A stretch of 64,000 bases of DNA, taken from assembly GCF_009789555.1 (NCBI RefSeq), contig NZ_CP046903.1:62001-126000 (forward strand), in the 5' to 3' direction. Both the position numbers and the translations under genes were made by a program. Below the pieces are notes generated by a model, which did not search any database, was not told where the DNA came from, and saw nothing but the letters and a program-made list of their open reading frames with translations. The DNA is from Stutzerimonas stutzeri. GTDB lineage: Bacteria > Pseudomonadota > Gammaproteobacteria > Pseudomonadales > Pseudomonadaceae. Below, one piece after another: positions 34,615-42,920 of the stretch. Within the stretch, counting starts at the first letter, position 1; the number at the start of each line of letters is the position of its first letter.

Positions 34615-35737
34615 CCTAGTTGGGTGGGCTCAACACTCGTGTCACCAGCTACCTTCTGGAGAATCGAGCTCGGCCATCCCTCCCTGGACGGGCATCGCTC
34701 GACGATGTTCAACGGCTCCCTCACGGGGCCGTCGTTTTGTGGGGGCTATTCCATCCACAAGTCGTCGAGGTTCTTGAAGTTCCAGAGCGTCGGGTCTTCG
34801 GGGCCAGTGATACTGTCCTTGCAACTCGTGGCCGCCAGGTCGATGGTCTGCATCGGGATCGGCTCTCTCGAGCGTAGCGAGAAGAACACGCGAACCTTGG
34901 GAGTCAGCAGTGATTCCATTCCCGGCTCAACGACAACGGCCAGACGCTGAGAGGACAGGCGAACCAAGGAGCCGACGGGGTAGATGCCCACGGCCTTGAC
35001 GAAGGCGTGGAAGATGCGTTTGTCGAAATGGCCCTCCCACTTGGCCATCTGCCGCATCGCCGCGGACGGGTCCCACGGCTTTTTGTAGGCTCGCTCCGAC
35101 GTCACGGCATCATAGACGTCGCAGATTGCGCCCATGCGGGCCAGGAGTGAAATGGCGTCACCGGCCAAGCGATCCGGGTAGCCGGTTCCGTCGATCTTCT
35201 CGTGATGGTGCAGGGCAATGTCCACCACCCCGGGCTCGGCCCCGCCTGCGCGCAGCATCTTTGCGCCCTCCACAGGGTGGCGCTTCATGATGGCGAACTC
35301 GGCATCGGTGAGCTTGCCTGGTTTGTTAAGCACTTCCAGCGGCATCGCGGCCTTGCCTAGGTCGTGCATCAGTCCGCCGATGCCAGCCAGGCGCGTTTGC
35401 TCCTCGTCTAGATCGAGATGCCGGGCCAGCGATAGCATCAGGGCGCAGACGGCAACCGAGTGCAGGTAGGTGTAATCGTCGTGCGTTTTGATGCGTGCGA
35501 CGCTGATGAGGGCATGAGGTTGGCGCAGCACCGAGGCAGCGATTTCTCCGACCAGCGGCAACGTCGTGCTTGGGTCGACGGCCTTGCCAAGCCGGGCTTC
35601 CTGGAACATGTCCATGACTTGGGACTTGGCCGCAAGACAGAGTTTCCGTGCATAACACATTTCGCTCTCCATTGAGGTTGCGCCGTCACTTTTCTTGCTT
35701 AGTGGACTAGACGGCAGAGATTGCTCCTCCGACAATT

Positions 35738-35830
35738 CTCTGGGCTCTGGGCTCTGGGCTCTCTGGGCTCTCTGGGCTCTCTGGGCTCTCTGGGCTCTCT
35801 GGGCTCTCTGGGCTCTCTGGGCTCTCTGGG
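35738..35830. repeat. Mixed 7-bp/9-bp tandem repeat inside the HD-GYP gene
   Basis: On the plus strand CTCTGGG blocks recur. GGG triplets begin at 35742, 35749, 35756, 35765 and then every 9 bp to 35828, i.e. two 7-bp steps followed by eight 9-bp steps. The 9-bp unit (GGGCTCTCT) encodes Ser-Pro-Glu in the N-terminal frame; the 7-bp steps shift the frame. Confidence 0.9.
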
Positions 35831-35856
35831 TCGACTTGGCTTTTGGCCAAGTCGAC
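35830..35856. repeat. Perfect 11-bp-stem hairpin next to the tandem repeat
   Basis: GTCGACTTGGC and GCCAAGTCGAC separated by TTTTG. It lies in the coding part (VDLAKSQVD) and directly abuts the repeat array, where it could stall replication and promote slippage. Confidence 0.75.
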
Positions 35857-36109
35857 CCAGACCTCCCCGACGCCACATTCTCGAATGGCAGAGAGATCCT
35901 GAGGCTCGGTCAGCAGGAAGCTGCCGCGCCAGAATGGGTGTCGAACCCAAGAGCCGGCGAGCTTGTGGATGTACATGCCGAGACGAAGCTCGGATACGGG
36001 AATGCGTTTTACCAACTTATTTTCCTTTCTGAGTTGGGTGGTTAGGCGTGCGCCGAGGCTGGCACCCAGCGGTAGAGCGGAGGTAAGGTCACGCCAAGAT
36101 TCTTGGATC

Positions 36110-36135
36110 AGCCGGAACCGCCGAAATTTCCGTCA
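36110..36135. repeat. Right copy of the 26-bp direct repeat
   Basis: AGCCGGAACCGCCGAAATTT followed by CCGTCA, same orientation as the copy at 34588. It contains the stop codon of the next gene (36133-36135). The two copies enclose about 1.5 kb. Confidence 0.75.
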
Positions 36136-36513
36136 GCCGATCAACATGGCTTTGTCTCGCGCTCGGTCGATGCGTTCCTGCATCGCCTGCATGACTTCTT
36201 CGTGGGTGTACGACTTGGCGTTGGGGTCGTCGGCCTCTCGGAGAGCTTCCTCGACCTCGCGGGTCATCCGCGCATATTCTTCCGGCCACAGCGCTTGCTC
36301 CATGCGCAGCGACGCCTGCCCAAGCAGGTGCAGCAGGCCGAACAGCCGCATGTCATTGGTGGCGACGACGTGCTCTCGAATCCGCTCCTGGATCACCTCG
36401 CAGGCCCGATGCGCCTCTGGCGTCGCCGTGCCCTCGTAGCCGGCTGGGAGTTCTGCTTCTTCAGCGATTCGCGCCCAAGCGATAGCCAGCGCCTCGATGG
36501 TGGACAGGTTCAT
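36133..36513 (-). CDS. Hypothetical protein with an antitoxin-like tail
   Basis: 126 residues from ATG 36513 (MNLSTIEALAIAWARIAEE), chosen because it overlaps the upstream stop by ATGA; an in-frame ATG at 36525 exists. Helical throughout; the tail SYTHEEVMQAMQERIDRARD is reminiscent of C-termini of small antitoxins, but no partner toxin follows because the direct repeat cuts in. Part of a leftward cluster with the two next genes and HigBA. Confidence 0.6.
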   Translation of the reverse strand: MNLSTIEALAIAWARIAEEAELPAGYEGTATPEAHRACEVIQERIREHVVATNDMRLFGLLHLLGQASLRMEQALWPEEYARMTREVEEALREADDPNAKSYTHEEVMQAMQERIDRARDKAMLIG

Positions 36514-36836
36514 TTGCTCATCCACTTGCGCAGCAGACGCTTTTTCAGGGAGGCGCGCTCTTGCGGATTGCGTCCCTTGTGGTTGGCAATGCGATCCGCC
36601 GTGGCGGCCTGGCGCTTGATGGGCCAGTAGGAGCGGCCATCCTTACCCATCGACCAGACGTTGCTGACCTGGTTTTCCAGTAGAGGCAGATGGGCGCATA
36701 GAGCTTTCGGCGACGCGCTGGCCAGCGCGGTGCGCTCGTGGGTTCGCCAGCGCTGATGCCAGAGTTTCTTGTCCTCGCGCTCGCTACGGCAGGTCGTGTG
36801 CCCAACGATGGGCGTTTTGCGGCGGCTGCGGCTCAT
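36510..36836 (-). CDS. Hypothetical basic protein (108 aa)
   Basis: Starts MSRSRRKTPIVGHTTCRSER and ends KKRLLRKWMSK. Rich in Arg/Lys and Trp, with SVW/SKR-like patches suggesting nucleic-acid binding; no named domain recognised. Coupled to the next gene by ATGA. Similar small genes sit beside toxin-antitoxin pairs in Tn3-family transposons and plasmids as far as I recall. Confidence 0.6.
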   Translation of the reverse strand: MSRSRRKTPIVGHTTCRSEREDKKLWHQRWRTHERTALASASPKALCAHLPLLENQVSNVWSMGKDGRSYWPIKRQAATADRIANHKGRNPQERASLKKRLLRKWMSK

Positions 36837-36859
36837 GATGTGGTTGTCTCCAAGAACAT

Positions 36860-37195
36860 TCAGGACAGGCTTTCTGGGTAGAGCGCCGTCAACCGGGACA
36901 GGGTTTCTTGCACTTGTTCCAGCGAGGTCATCAGATGATCAACCTGATCCTGAAGATCCACGGCGAGATCAAATAGCTCAGCCACTCGGCTGCGTGATCC
37001 CTCGTTGAACGCGGCCATTGCCAGTTGATGCAGCTTCAACAGGTCGGTGCGCAGTTGCGGAGGTGCGCCGTCTGCGCTGTCATTCAAATCGCCGCGCAGC
37101 ACGTCCACGGCATCGACTGCACGCAGCAGTGCCGTGGTATCGAAATTCTCGGGAGTCAGTTCGTCCCATTCGTCGTCGGTGATGCGGGCTGCCAT
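36860..37195 (-). CDS. Hypothetical acidic protein (111 aa)
   Basis: From ATG 37195 (MAARITDDEWDELTPENFD). Acidic N-terminal third followed by a predicted coiled region (LFDLAVDLQDQVDHLMTSLE, QVQETLSRLTALYP). The start lies 14 bp after the HigA-like stop, so it belongs to the same transcript. Function unknown. Confidence 0.6.
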   Translation of the reverse strand: MAARITDDEWDELTPENFDTTALLRAVDAVDVLRGDLNDSADGAPPQLRTDLLKLHQLAMAAFNEGSRSRVAELFDLAVDLQDQVDHLMTSLEQVQETLSRLTALYPESLS

Positions 37196-37209
37196 CAGGA
37201 GAGCTCCGA

Positions 37210-37545
37210 TTAAGCGGTTGCGAGCGTTAGATGCCCGATCGGCTCGGCTGCTGGCCGTACCTTGATTTCGATGTCGTAGCCGAGGCGATTCAGACAATCC
37301 ATCAGCTTGCGTTCGGATAGATTGGTGAAGTCGCCGCGCATCATGCCCGACACCTTCGGTTGCGGGATGCCCATGCGTTTGGCCGCCGCTTGTTGAGTCA
37401 GCCCAAGGGCGCGCATGGCCCTCCTGATCTCGACCACCAGGCCGGTCTTGATCTTGAGCTTTTCAGCGTCAGGCAGTCCAAGGTCGGCAAAGACGTTGCC
37501 CGAGCTGCGCTGAACCTCGACGCCTTCAATGATTCGTTTTTGCAT
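37210..37545 (-). CDS. higA: HigA-like antitoxin (Xre-family HTH)
   Basis: 111 residues. HTH region ALGLTQQAAAKRMGIPQPKVSGMMRGDF (given in parts: ALGLTQQAAAKRMGI and PQPKVSGMMRGD) around residues 46-74, then SERKLMDCLNRLGYDIEIKV typical of HTH_37-type antitoxins. It neutralises the toxin encoded just upstream and represses the promoter. The start overlaps the toxin gene by 20 bp, with toxin first as in higBA systems. Confidence 0.88.
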   Translation of the reverse strand: MQKRIIEGVEVQRSSGNVFADLGLPDAEKLKIKTGLVVEIRRAMRALGLTQQAAAKRMGIPQPKVSGMMRGDFTNLSERKLMDCLNRLGYDIEIKVRPAAEPIGHLTLATA

Positions 37546-37903
37546 TTCGTAGCTCCTGTGCCAATACCTCGGCCACCTTCAGCCGAGCGCGGATGATGTC
37601 CATGTCGGCCTTTGGCGTGGCGATTCCGCTCTTGCTCTTCTTCTGGAAGCAGTGCAGGACGAACACCGCTTCCGCAAACTTGACCGTGTATACCGCTCGA
37701 TAGGTGCCGCCGGCATCGTCTTCGACGACCTCCAGCACGCCGGCACCACCGAACCCCTTGAGCACCTTTGCTGCGTCATCCTGATCGCCTATCTGCGCCA
37801 ACGAGAGCGCGTAACCGAAACGGCGACGCACGTCGGACGGCAACGCCATCAAATCCTTGTGGCTGCTCGCGATCCATTCGAGCGGTTTTTCTTTGTTTGT
37901 CAT
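37526..37903 (-). CDS. higB: HigB-like toxin (Gp49/RelE-superfamily)
   Basis: 125 residues: PLEWIASSHKDLMALPSDVR, GDQDDAAKVLKGFGGAGVLEV, YRAVYTVKFAEAVFVLHCFQKKSKSG and a tail KADMDIIRARLK. This is the phage Gp49-like toxin pattern, expected to cleave mRNA on ribosomes. Such Gp49/HTH_37 pairs are known passengers of Tn3-family transposons, consistent with the res-like site 55 bp upstream. Confidence 0.88.
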   Translation of the reverse strand: MTNKEKPLEWIASSHKDLMALPSDVRRRFGYALSLAQIGDQDDAAKVLKGFGGAGVLEVVEDDAGGTYRAVYTVKFAEAVFVLHCFQKKSKSGIATPKADMDIIRARLKVAEVLAQELRNAKTNH

Positions 37904-37915
37904 GACGGAATTTTA

Positions 37916-37929
37916 TACCTGTTCAGGTA
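37916..37929. promoter_or_regulatory. Palindromic operator of the higBA promoter
   Basis: TACCTGTTCAGGTA is a perfect 6-2-6 palindrome 12 bp upstream of the toxin start, overlapping the likely -10 region (TTTTATACC). A typical binding site for a HigA dimer. Confidence 0.65.
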
Positions 37930-37958
37930 ATGATGTAAACGCGGCAACCTCAAGGAGG

Positions 37959-37984
37959 TGTCGTAAAACATTTGTTTTGCGACA
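37959..37984. other. res-like 26-bp palindrome
   Basis: TGTCGTAAAACAT then TTGTTTTGCGACA: the two 13-bp arms match at 11 positions as inverted repeats. The TGTCG...CGACA form is that of serine-resolvase subsites in Tn3-family transposons. It lies 24 bp from the tni end of the mercury transposon. No resolvase gene for it is in this cluster. Confidence 0.55.
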
Positions 37985-38008
37985 GGCTGTCAGCCGCCGC
38001 TGTGCTAC

Positions 38009-38033
38009 TGTCGTTTTCAGAAGACGACCGCAC
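38009..38033 (+). repeat. Tn5053/Tn402-type 25-bp terminal repeat (tniA side)
   Basis: TGTCGTTTTCAGAAGACGAC followed by CGCAC, differing from the family end TGTCATTTTCAGAAGACGAC + TGCAC at two positions. Further in, GAGTCGTCTGCACCAA (about 38092-38107) is an inner repeat of the kind bound by TniA. Confidence 0.88.
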
Positions 38034-38151
38034 CATCTGACTGGATGTAACGCCTGGTGTGCATACGGCTCCTGACAGCCCAATATCAGGAGTCGTCTGC
38101 ACCAATCTCGACTATGCTCAATACTCGTGTGCACCAAAGCGAGGTTTGGGC

Positions 38152-39831
38152 ATGACATCAGACACTCCACCGATTGCCGCGCAAGGCGTGGCCACCCTGC
38201 CCGACGAGGCATGGGCGCAAGCCCGGCACCGGACGGAAATCATCGGGCCACTGGCAGCGCTTGAGGTGGTCGGGCATGAAGCCGCCGATGAGGCAGCCCA
38301 AGCGCTGGGCCTGTCCCGGCGACAGGTATATGTCCTGATCCGTCGCGCCCGGCAGGGTACTGGCCTGGTAACAGACCTGACGCCCGGCCGATCCGGCGGC
38401 GGCAAAGGCAAGGGGCGCTTGCCGGAACCGGTCGAGCGCATCATCCGCGAGCTGCTGCAAAAGCGCTTCCTGACCAAGCAGAAACGCAGCCTGGCGGCGT
38501 TCCACCGCGAAGTCGCGCAGGCGTGCAAAACCCAGAAGCTGCCGGTGCCGGCGCGCAACACCGTGGCCCAGCGGATTGCCGGACTACACCCGGCGAAAAT
38601 AGCCCGCAGCCGGGGCGGGCAGGACGCTGCCCGTCCCTTGCAAGGCGCGGGTGGCATTCCGCCCGAAGTCACCATGCCGCTGGAACAGGTGCAGATCGAC
38701 CACACCGTCATCGACCTGATCGTGGTCGACGAGCGCGACCGGCAACCGATTGGCCGCCCATATTTGACCCTCGCCATCGACGTGTTCACGCGCTGCGTAC
38801 TCGGCATGGTGGTCACGCTGGAAGCGCCGTCCGCCGTCTCGGTCGGCCTATGCCTCGCGCATGCCGCCTGCGACAAGCGGCCCTGGCTGGAAGGGCTGAA
38901 TGTGGAAATGGACTGGCCGATGAGCGGCAAGCCCAGGCTGCTCTATCTGGACAACGCGGCCGAGTTCAAAAGCGAAGCGCTGCGCCGTGGCTGCGAACAG
39001 CATGGCATCCGGCTGGACTATCGCCCACCAGGCCAGCCGCACTACGGCGGCATCGTGGAACGGATCATCGGCACGGCGATGCAGATGATCCACGACGAAT
39101 TACCGGGGACGACCTTCTCCAATCCCGGCCAGCGCGGCGAGTACGATTCCGAGAAGATGGCCACCCTGACGCTGCGCGAGCTGGAGCGCTGGCTCGCGTT
39201 GGCGGTAGGCACCTATCACGGCTCCGTGCACAACGGCCTGCTCCAGCCGCCGGCCGCGCGCTGGGCCGAGGCCGTGGAGCGCGTTGGCGTCCCGGCCGTC
39301 GTTACCCGCCCCACCGCGTTTTTGGTCGATTTCCTGCCGGTGATCCGCCGCACCCTGACCCGCACCGGCTTTGTCATCGACCACATCCACTACTACGCCG
39401 ACGCCCTCAAGCCGTGGATTGCCCGGCGCGAGCGCTTGCCCGCCTTCCTGATCCGGCGCGATCCGCGCGACATCAGCCGCATCTGGGTACTGGAACCGGA
39501 AGGTCAGCACTATCTGGAGATCCACTACCGCACCTTGTCCCATCCGGCCGTCACCCTCTGGGAACAACGCCAGGCGCTGGCCAAATTGCGTCAGCTCGGG
39601 CGCGAGCAGGTGGACGAGTCGGCGCTGTTCCGCATGATCGGGCAGATGCGCGAGATCGTGACCACCGCCCAGAAGGCCACGCGCAAGGCGCGGCGCGACG
39701 CTGATCGCCGCCAGCACCTCAAGACGTCGGAGCCACCGGCCAAGCCCATACCGCCGGATGTGGACATGGCTGACCCGCAGGCAGACAACCTGCCGCCGGC
39801 CAAACCGTTCGATCAGATCGAGGAGTGGTAG
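38152..39831 (+). CDS. tniA: TniA DDE transposase
   Basis: 559 residues, the length of TniA in Tn402/Tn5053; ATG 38152 (MTSDTPPIAAQGVATL) is the family start. N-terminal HTH (EAAQALGLSRRQVYVLIRRA), then the rve catalytic core with Asp in VQIDHTVIDL, Asp in LLYLDNAAEF and Glu in GGIVERIIGTA, and a Mu-transposase-like C-terminus. It makes cointegrates together with TniB and TniQ. Confidence 0.97.
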   Translation: MTSDTPPIAAQGVATLPDEAWAQARHRTEIIGPLAALEVVGHEAADEAAQALGLSRRQVYVLIRRARQGTGLVTDLTPGRSGGGKGKGRLPEPVERIIRELLQKRFLTKQKRSLAAFHREVAQACKTQKLPVPARNTVAQRIAGLHPAKIARSRGGQDAARPLQGAGGIPPEVTMPLEQVQIDHTVIDLIVVDERDRQPIGRPYLTLAIDVFTRCVLGMVVTLEAPSAVSVGLCLAHAACDKRPWLEGLNVEMDWPMSGKPRLLYLDNAAEFKSEALRRGCEQHGIRLDYRPPGQPHYGGIVERIIGTAMQMIHDELPGTTFSNPGQRGEYDSEKMATLTLRELERWLALAVGTYHGSVHNGLLQPPAARWAEAVERVGVPAVVTRPTAFLVDFLPVIRRTLTRTGFVIDHIHYYADALKPWIARRERLPAFLIRRDPRDISRIWVLEPEGQHYLEIHYRTLSHPAVTLWEQRQALAKLRQLGREQVDESALFRMIGQMREIVTTAQKATRKARRDADRRQHLKTSEPPAKPIPPDVDMADPQADNLPPAKPFDQIEEW

Positions 39832-39833
39832 CC

Positions 39834-40742
39834 GTGGACGAATATCCCGTCATTGACCTGTCCCACCTGCTGCCAGCGGCACAGGGTTTGGCCAGGCTGC
39901 CGGCAGACGAGCGCATCCAGCGCATTCGCGCCGACCGCTGGATCGGCTACCCGCGCGCGGTCGAGGCGCTGAACCGGCTGGAAACTCTGTATGCGTGGCC
40001 GAACAAGCAACGCATGCCAAACCTGCTGCTGGTCGGCCCCACCAACAACGGCAAGTCGATGATCGTCGAGAAATTCCGGCGGGCGCACCCGGTCGGCACC
40101 GACGCTGACCAAGAACATATCCCGGTGCTGGTCGTGCAGATGCCGTCAGAGCCATCGGTGATCCGCTTCTATGTCGCGCTGCTGGCTGCGATGGGCGCGC
40201 CGCTGCGCCCGCGCCCACGGCTGCCGGAAATGGAGCAACTGGCGCTGGCCCTGCTGCGCAAGGTCGGCGTGCGCATGCTGGTGATCGACGAACTGCACAA
40301 TGTACTGGCTGGCAACAGCGTTAACCGGCGCGAGTTCCTCAACCTGCTGCGCTTCCTCGGCAACGAGCTGCGTATCCCCCTGGTCGGGGTCGGCACGCGC
40401 GAGGCGTACCTGGCCATCCGTTCGGACGATCAGTTGGAAAACCGCTTCGAGCCGATGCTGCTGCCGCCGTGGGAGGCCAATGAGGACTGCTGCTCGCTGC
40501 TGGCCAGCTTCGCGGCGTCACTCCCGCTACGGCGGCCATCCCCGATTGCCACGCTGGACATGGCCCGCTACCTGCTCACCCGGAGCGAAGGCACCATCGG
40601 CGAGCTTGCACATCTGCTGGTGGCGGCGGCCGTCGCCGCCGTGGAGAGTGGCGAGGAAGCGATCAACCACCGCACGCTCAGCATGGCCGACTACATCGGC
40701 CCCAGTGAGCGGCGGCGACAGTTCGAGCGGGAACTGATGTGA
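39834..40742 (+). CDS. tniB: TniB ATP-binding transposition protein
   Basis: 302 residues from GTG 39834 (VDEYPVIDLSHLLPA). Walker A VGPTNNGKSMIVE, Walker B VRMLVIDELHNVL: an AAA ATPase akin to MuB/TnsC that selects targets and activates TniA. It starts two bases after the tniA stop and overlaps tniQ by four. Confidence 0.96.
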   Translation: MDEYPVIDLSHLLPAAQGLARLPADERIQRIRADRWIGYPRAVEALNRLETLYAWPNKQRMPNLLLVGPTNNGKSMIVEKFRRAHPVGTDADQEHIPVLVVQMPSEPSVIRFYVALLAAMGAPLRPRPRLPEMEQLALALLRKVGVRMLVIDELHNVLAGNSVNRREFLNLLRFLGNELRIPLVGVGTREAYLAIRSDDQLENRFEPMLLPPWEANEDCCSLLASFAASLPLRRPSPIATLDMARYLLTRSEGTIGELAHLLVAAAVAAVESGEEAINHRTLSMADYIGPSERRRQFERELM

Positions 40743-41956
40743 AGTCCGCGCCGCGCTGGCCGCTGCATCCGGCACCCAAGGAAGGCGAAGCCCTGTCCTC
40801 ATGGCTCAACCGGGTCGCCGCCTGCTACCAGATGGACGTGCACGAGCTGCTGGCCCACGATCTTGGTCACAGCCAACTTGATGACCTGGATACCGCACCA
40901 TCCTTGTCGTTGCTGACGGCGCTCTGCCAGCGCAGTGGCGTCGAGCTGGAGCGGTTGCGCAGCATGAGTCTTGCAGGCTGGGTGCCGTGGCTGCTCGACA
41001 GTCTCGACGATTCGGTACCAGCAGCCTTGGAAACCTATACATTCCAATGCGCGGTGCTCCTGCCCAAGCGCACCCGCAAGGTGCGGTCCATCACTCGCTG
41101 GCGTGCCTGGCTACCGAGCCAGACGATTCGCCGGGCGTGTCCGCAGTGTCTGAACGATCCAACGAATCAAGCTGTGCTACTCGTCTGGCAGCTCCCCTTG
41201 ATGCTGAGCTGCCCGCAGCATGGCTGCTGGCTGGAGTCCTACTGGGGCATGCACGGCCGGTATCTTCAGTGGGAAATCGCCGATGCTGCGCCGCGCCCTG
41301 CCGATGACGCAATCGCCTGCATGGACCGGCGCACCTGGCAGGCGCTGACGACGGGTTTTGTGGAGCTGCCGCGTCGGCGTGTCCACGCCGGCTTGTGGTT
41401 CCGGCTGCTGCGCACCCTGCTTGATGAGCTGAACACGCCGCTCTCGCACTGCGGCAGTTGCTCGGCGAGCATCCGCCATGTCTGGGAGCGCTGCGGCCAT
41501 CCGCTGCGCGCCGGGCAGAGTCTGTGGCGTCCCTACGAGATTCTGGCCCCGGCGGTGCAGTGGCAGATGCTGGAGGCGGCGGCCACCGCCATCACGCTGA
41601 TCGAGTCAAAGGCGCTGATCCCGCGCGGGGAACAGGCCGCGCTGTTTCAGACGGAGCCGCACACTGGTTTCACCAACGGCCTGCCGGCGAAGGTGCCGAA
41701 GCCGGAACCCATCAACCACTGGCAACGAGCAGCCCAGGCCATCGATGAGGCCATCATTGAAGCGCGACACAACCCGGAGACGGCCCGCTTGCTGTTCACA
41801 CTGGCGTCCTACGGGCGACGCGACCCCGAATCCCTGGAACGTTTGCGCGCCACGTTCACCAAGGAGGGCATCCCGCCGGAGTTTTTGTCACATTACGAGC
41901 CTGAATGGCCGTTTGCAGGTCTTAGACTAAATGACGGGTTAAGTGACAGTTTTTGA
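40739..41956 (+). CDS. tniQ: TniQ transposition/target-selection protein
   Basis: 405 residues. N-terminal TniQ domain (WPLHPAPKEGEALSSWLNRV) and Cys pairs in ACPQCLN...LSCPQHGCW and HCGSCSA that form zinc-finger-like knuckles. Needed with TniA and TniB for transposition; relatives act as TnsD/TniQ adapters. Start coupled to tniB (ATGA). Confidence 0.95.
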   Translation: MKSAPRWPLHPAPKEGEALSSWLNRVAACYQMDVHELLAHDLGHSQLDDLDTAPSLSLLTALCQRSGVELERLRSMSLAGWVPWLLDSLDDSVPAALETYTFQCAVLLPKRTRKVRSITRWRAWLPSQTIRRACPQCLNDPTNQAVLLVWQLPLMLSCPQHGCWLESYWGMHGRYLQWEIADAAPRPADDAIACMDRRTWQALTTGFVELPRRRVHAGLWFRLLRTLLDELNTPLSHCGSCSASIRHVWERCGHPLRAGQSLWRPYEILAPAVQWQMLEAAATAITLIESKALIPRGEQAALFQTEPHTGFTNGLPAKVPKPEPINHWQRAAQAIDEAIIEARHNPETARLLFTLASYGRRDPESLERLRATFTKEGIPPEFLSHYEPEWPFAGLRLNDGLSDSF

Positions 41957-42016
41957 CGGCGAGAACTTTCTGGCTCACACTGTCACATAATCGAACGTAT
42001 ATGTGACAGGTACGAC
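41957..42016. promoter_or_regulatory. res region between tniQ and tniR
   Basis: TGTCACATAATCGAACGTAT followed by ATGTGACA (41982-42009) is an imperfect inverted repeat, with further TGTCAC copies upstream. Position and sequence fit subsite I of the Tn5053 cointegrate resolution site on which TniR acts; it also overlaps the tniR promoter. Confidence 0.75.
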
Positions 42017-42631
42017 ATGCTGATAGGCTACATGCGGGTATCGAAGGCGGACGGCTCCCAGGCTACCGATTTGCAGCGCGACGCGCTGATTGCCGCCGGG
42101 GTCGATCCAGTACATCTTTACGAGGACCAGGCATCCGGCATGCGCGAGGATCGGCCCGGCTTGACGAGCTGCCTGAAGGCGTTGCGAACTGGCGACACAC
42201 TGGTCGTGTGGAAACTGGATCGGCTCGGACGCGACCTGCGACATCTCATCAACACCGTGCACGACCTGACTGGGCGCGGCATCGGCTTGAAGGTATTAAC
42301 CGGGCACGGCGCGGCCATCGACACCACGACCGCCGCCGGCAAGCTGGTCTTTGGCATCTTCGCCGCCCTGGCCGAGTTCGAGCGCGAGTTGATCGCGGAG
42401 CGCACGATTGCCGGCCTAGCCTCGGCCCGCGCGCGCGGGCGGAAAGGCGGCCGGCCGTTCAAGATGACCGCCGCCAAGCTGCGGCTGGCGATGGCGGCAA
42501 TGGGTCAGCCAGAGACCAAGGTCGGCGACCTGTGCCAGGAACTTGGCGTCACGCGGCAGACCCTGTATCGGCATGTTTCACCCAAGGGTGAGCTACGTCC
42601 AGATGGCGAGAAGCTACTCAGCCGAATTTGA
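42017..42631 (+). CDS. tniR: TniR serine resolvase
   Basis: 204 residues. Catalytic Ser in YMRVSKADGSQ (residue 9), conserved Arg motif KLDRLGRDLRHL and EFERELIAERT, then a C-terminal HTH (VGDLCQELGVTRQTLYRHV). It resolves the cointegrates formed by TniABQ at the adjacent res. Confidence 0.95.
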   Translation: MLIGYMRVSKADGSQATDLQRDALIAAGVDPVHLYEDQASGMREDRPGLTSCLKALRTGDTLVVWKLDRLGRDLRHLINTVHDLTGRGIGLKVLTGHGAAIDTTTAAGKLVFGIFAALAEFERELIAERTIAGLASARARGRKGGRPFKMTAAKLRLAMAAMGQPETKVGDLCQELGVTRQTLYRHVSPKGELRPDGEKLLSRI

Positions 42632-42683
42632 TGCCGGCATGAGGCAACGTAGCGACAGCGTGGTTTGTCTCAATGGGAAGCGC

Positions 42684-42920
42684 TCATGATCGATCTTTGA
42701 AGGCCCGCAGCAGTCGTGTCACAGACAGGACGAACAAACCGGTCAGCGTGAGGGCTGCGATACCCCAGTACTCTCCGATGAACGCGCCGGCCGTCGTGCC
42801 GGCCAGCACAATGGCGAGAATCGGCAAATGGCAGGGACAGGTGAGCACGGCCAGCGCGCCCCACAGGTAGCCGGTGATCGGTTTGTGCGTCTCGGACGGC
42901 AAGCGCTCGGGGCTGTTCAT
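42684..42920 (-). CDS. merE: MerE mercury transport protein
   Basis: 78 residues, MNSPERLPSETHKPITGYLW, with two membrane spans (WGALAVLTCPCHLPILAIVLAG and WGIAALTLTGLFVLSV) and the Cys pair CPCH that carries Hg(II). Last gene of the mer operon; its start overlaps the merD stop by ATGA. Confidence 0.93.
   Translation of the reverse strand: MNSPERLPSETHKPITGYLWGALAVLTCPCHLPILAIVLAGTTAGAFIGEYWGIAALTLTGLFVLSVTRLLRAFKDRS

Larger units (their letters stand above)
34746..36015 (-). pseudogene. HD-GYP cyclic-di-GMP phosphodiesterase gene, frame broken at a tandem repeat
   Basis: From ATG 36015 (MVKRIPVSELRLGMYIHKLA) the first frame encodes a DUF3391-type N-terminal domain ending EVWVDLAKSQVDPE, then SPE repeats and a stop near 35707. 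The HD-GYP domain is in the next frame: GGLMHDLGKAAMPLE, MKRHPVEGA, HHHEKIDGTGYPDRLAGDA and AICDVYDAVTSERAYKK, a complete hydrolytic set, ending at 34746. The frames are offset by one base across the repeat at 35738-35830. Gain of 2 nt or loss of one 7-nt unit would fuse them. So the gene may be phase-variable rather than dead. It is soluble, and flanked by direct repeats. Confidence 0.8.

Noticed and set aside
35738..35830. Tandem repeat as a CRISPR or rho-independent feature
   Set aside because: The 7/9-bp repeat has no spacers and lies inside a coding region.
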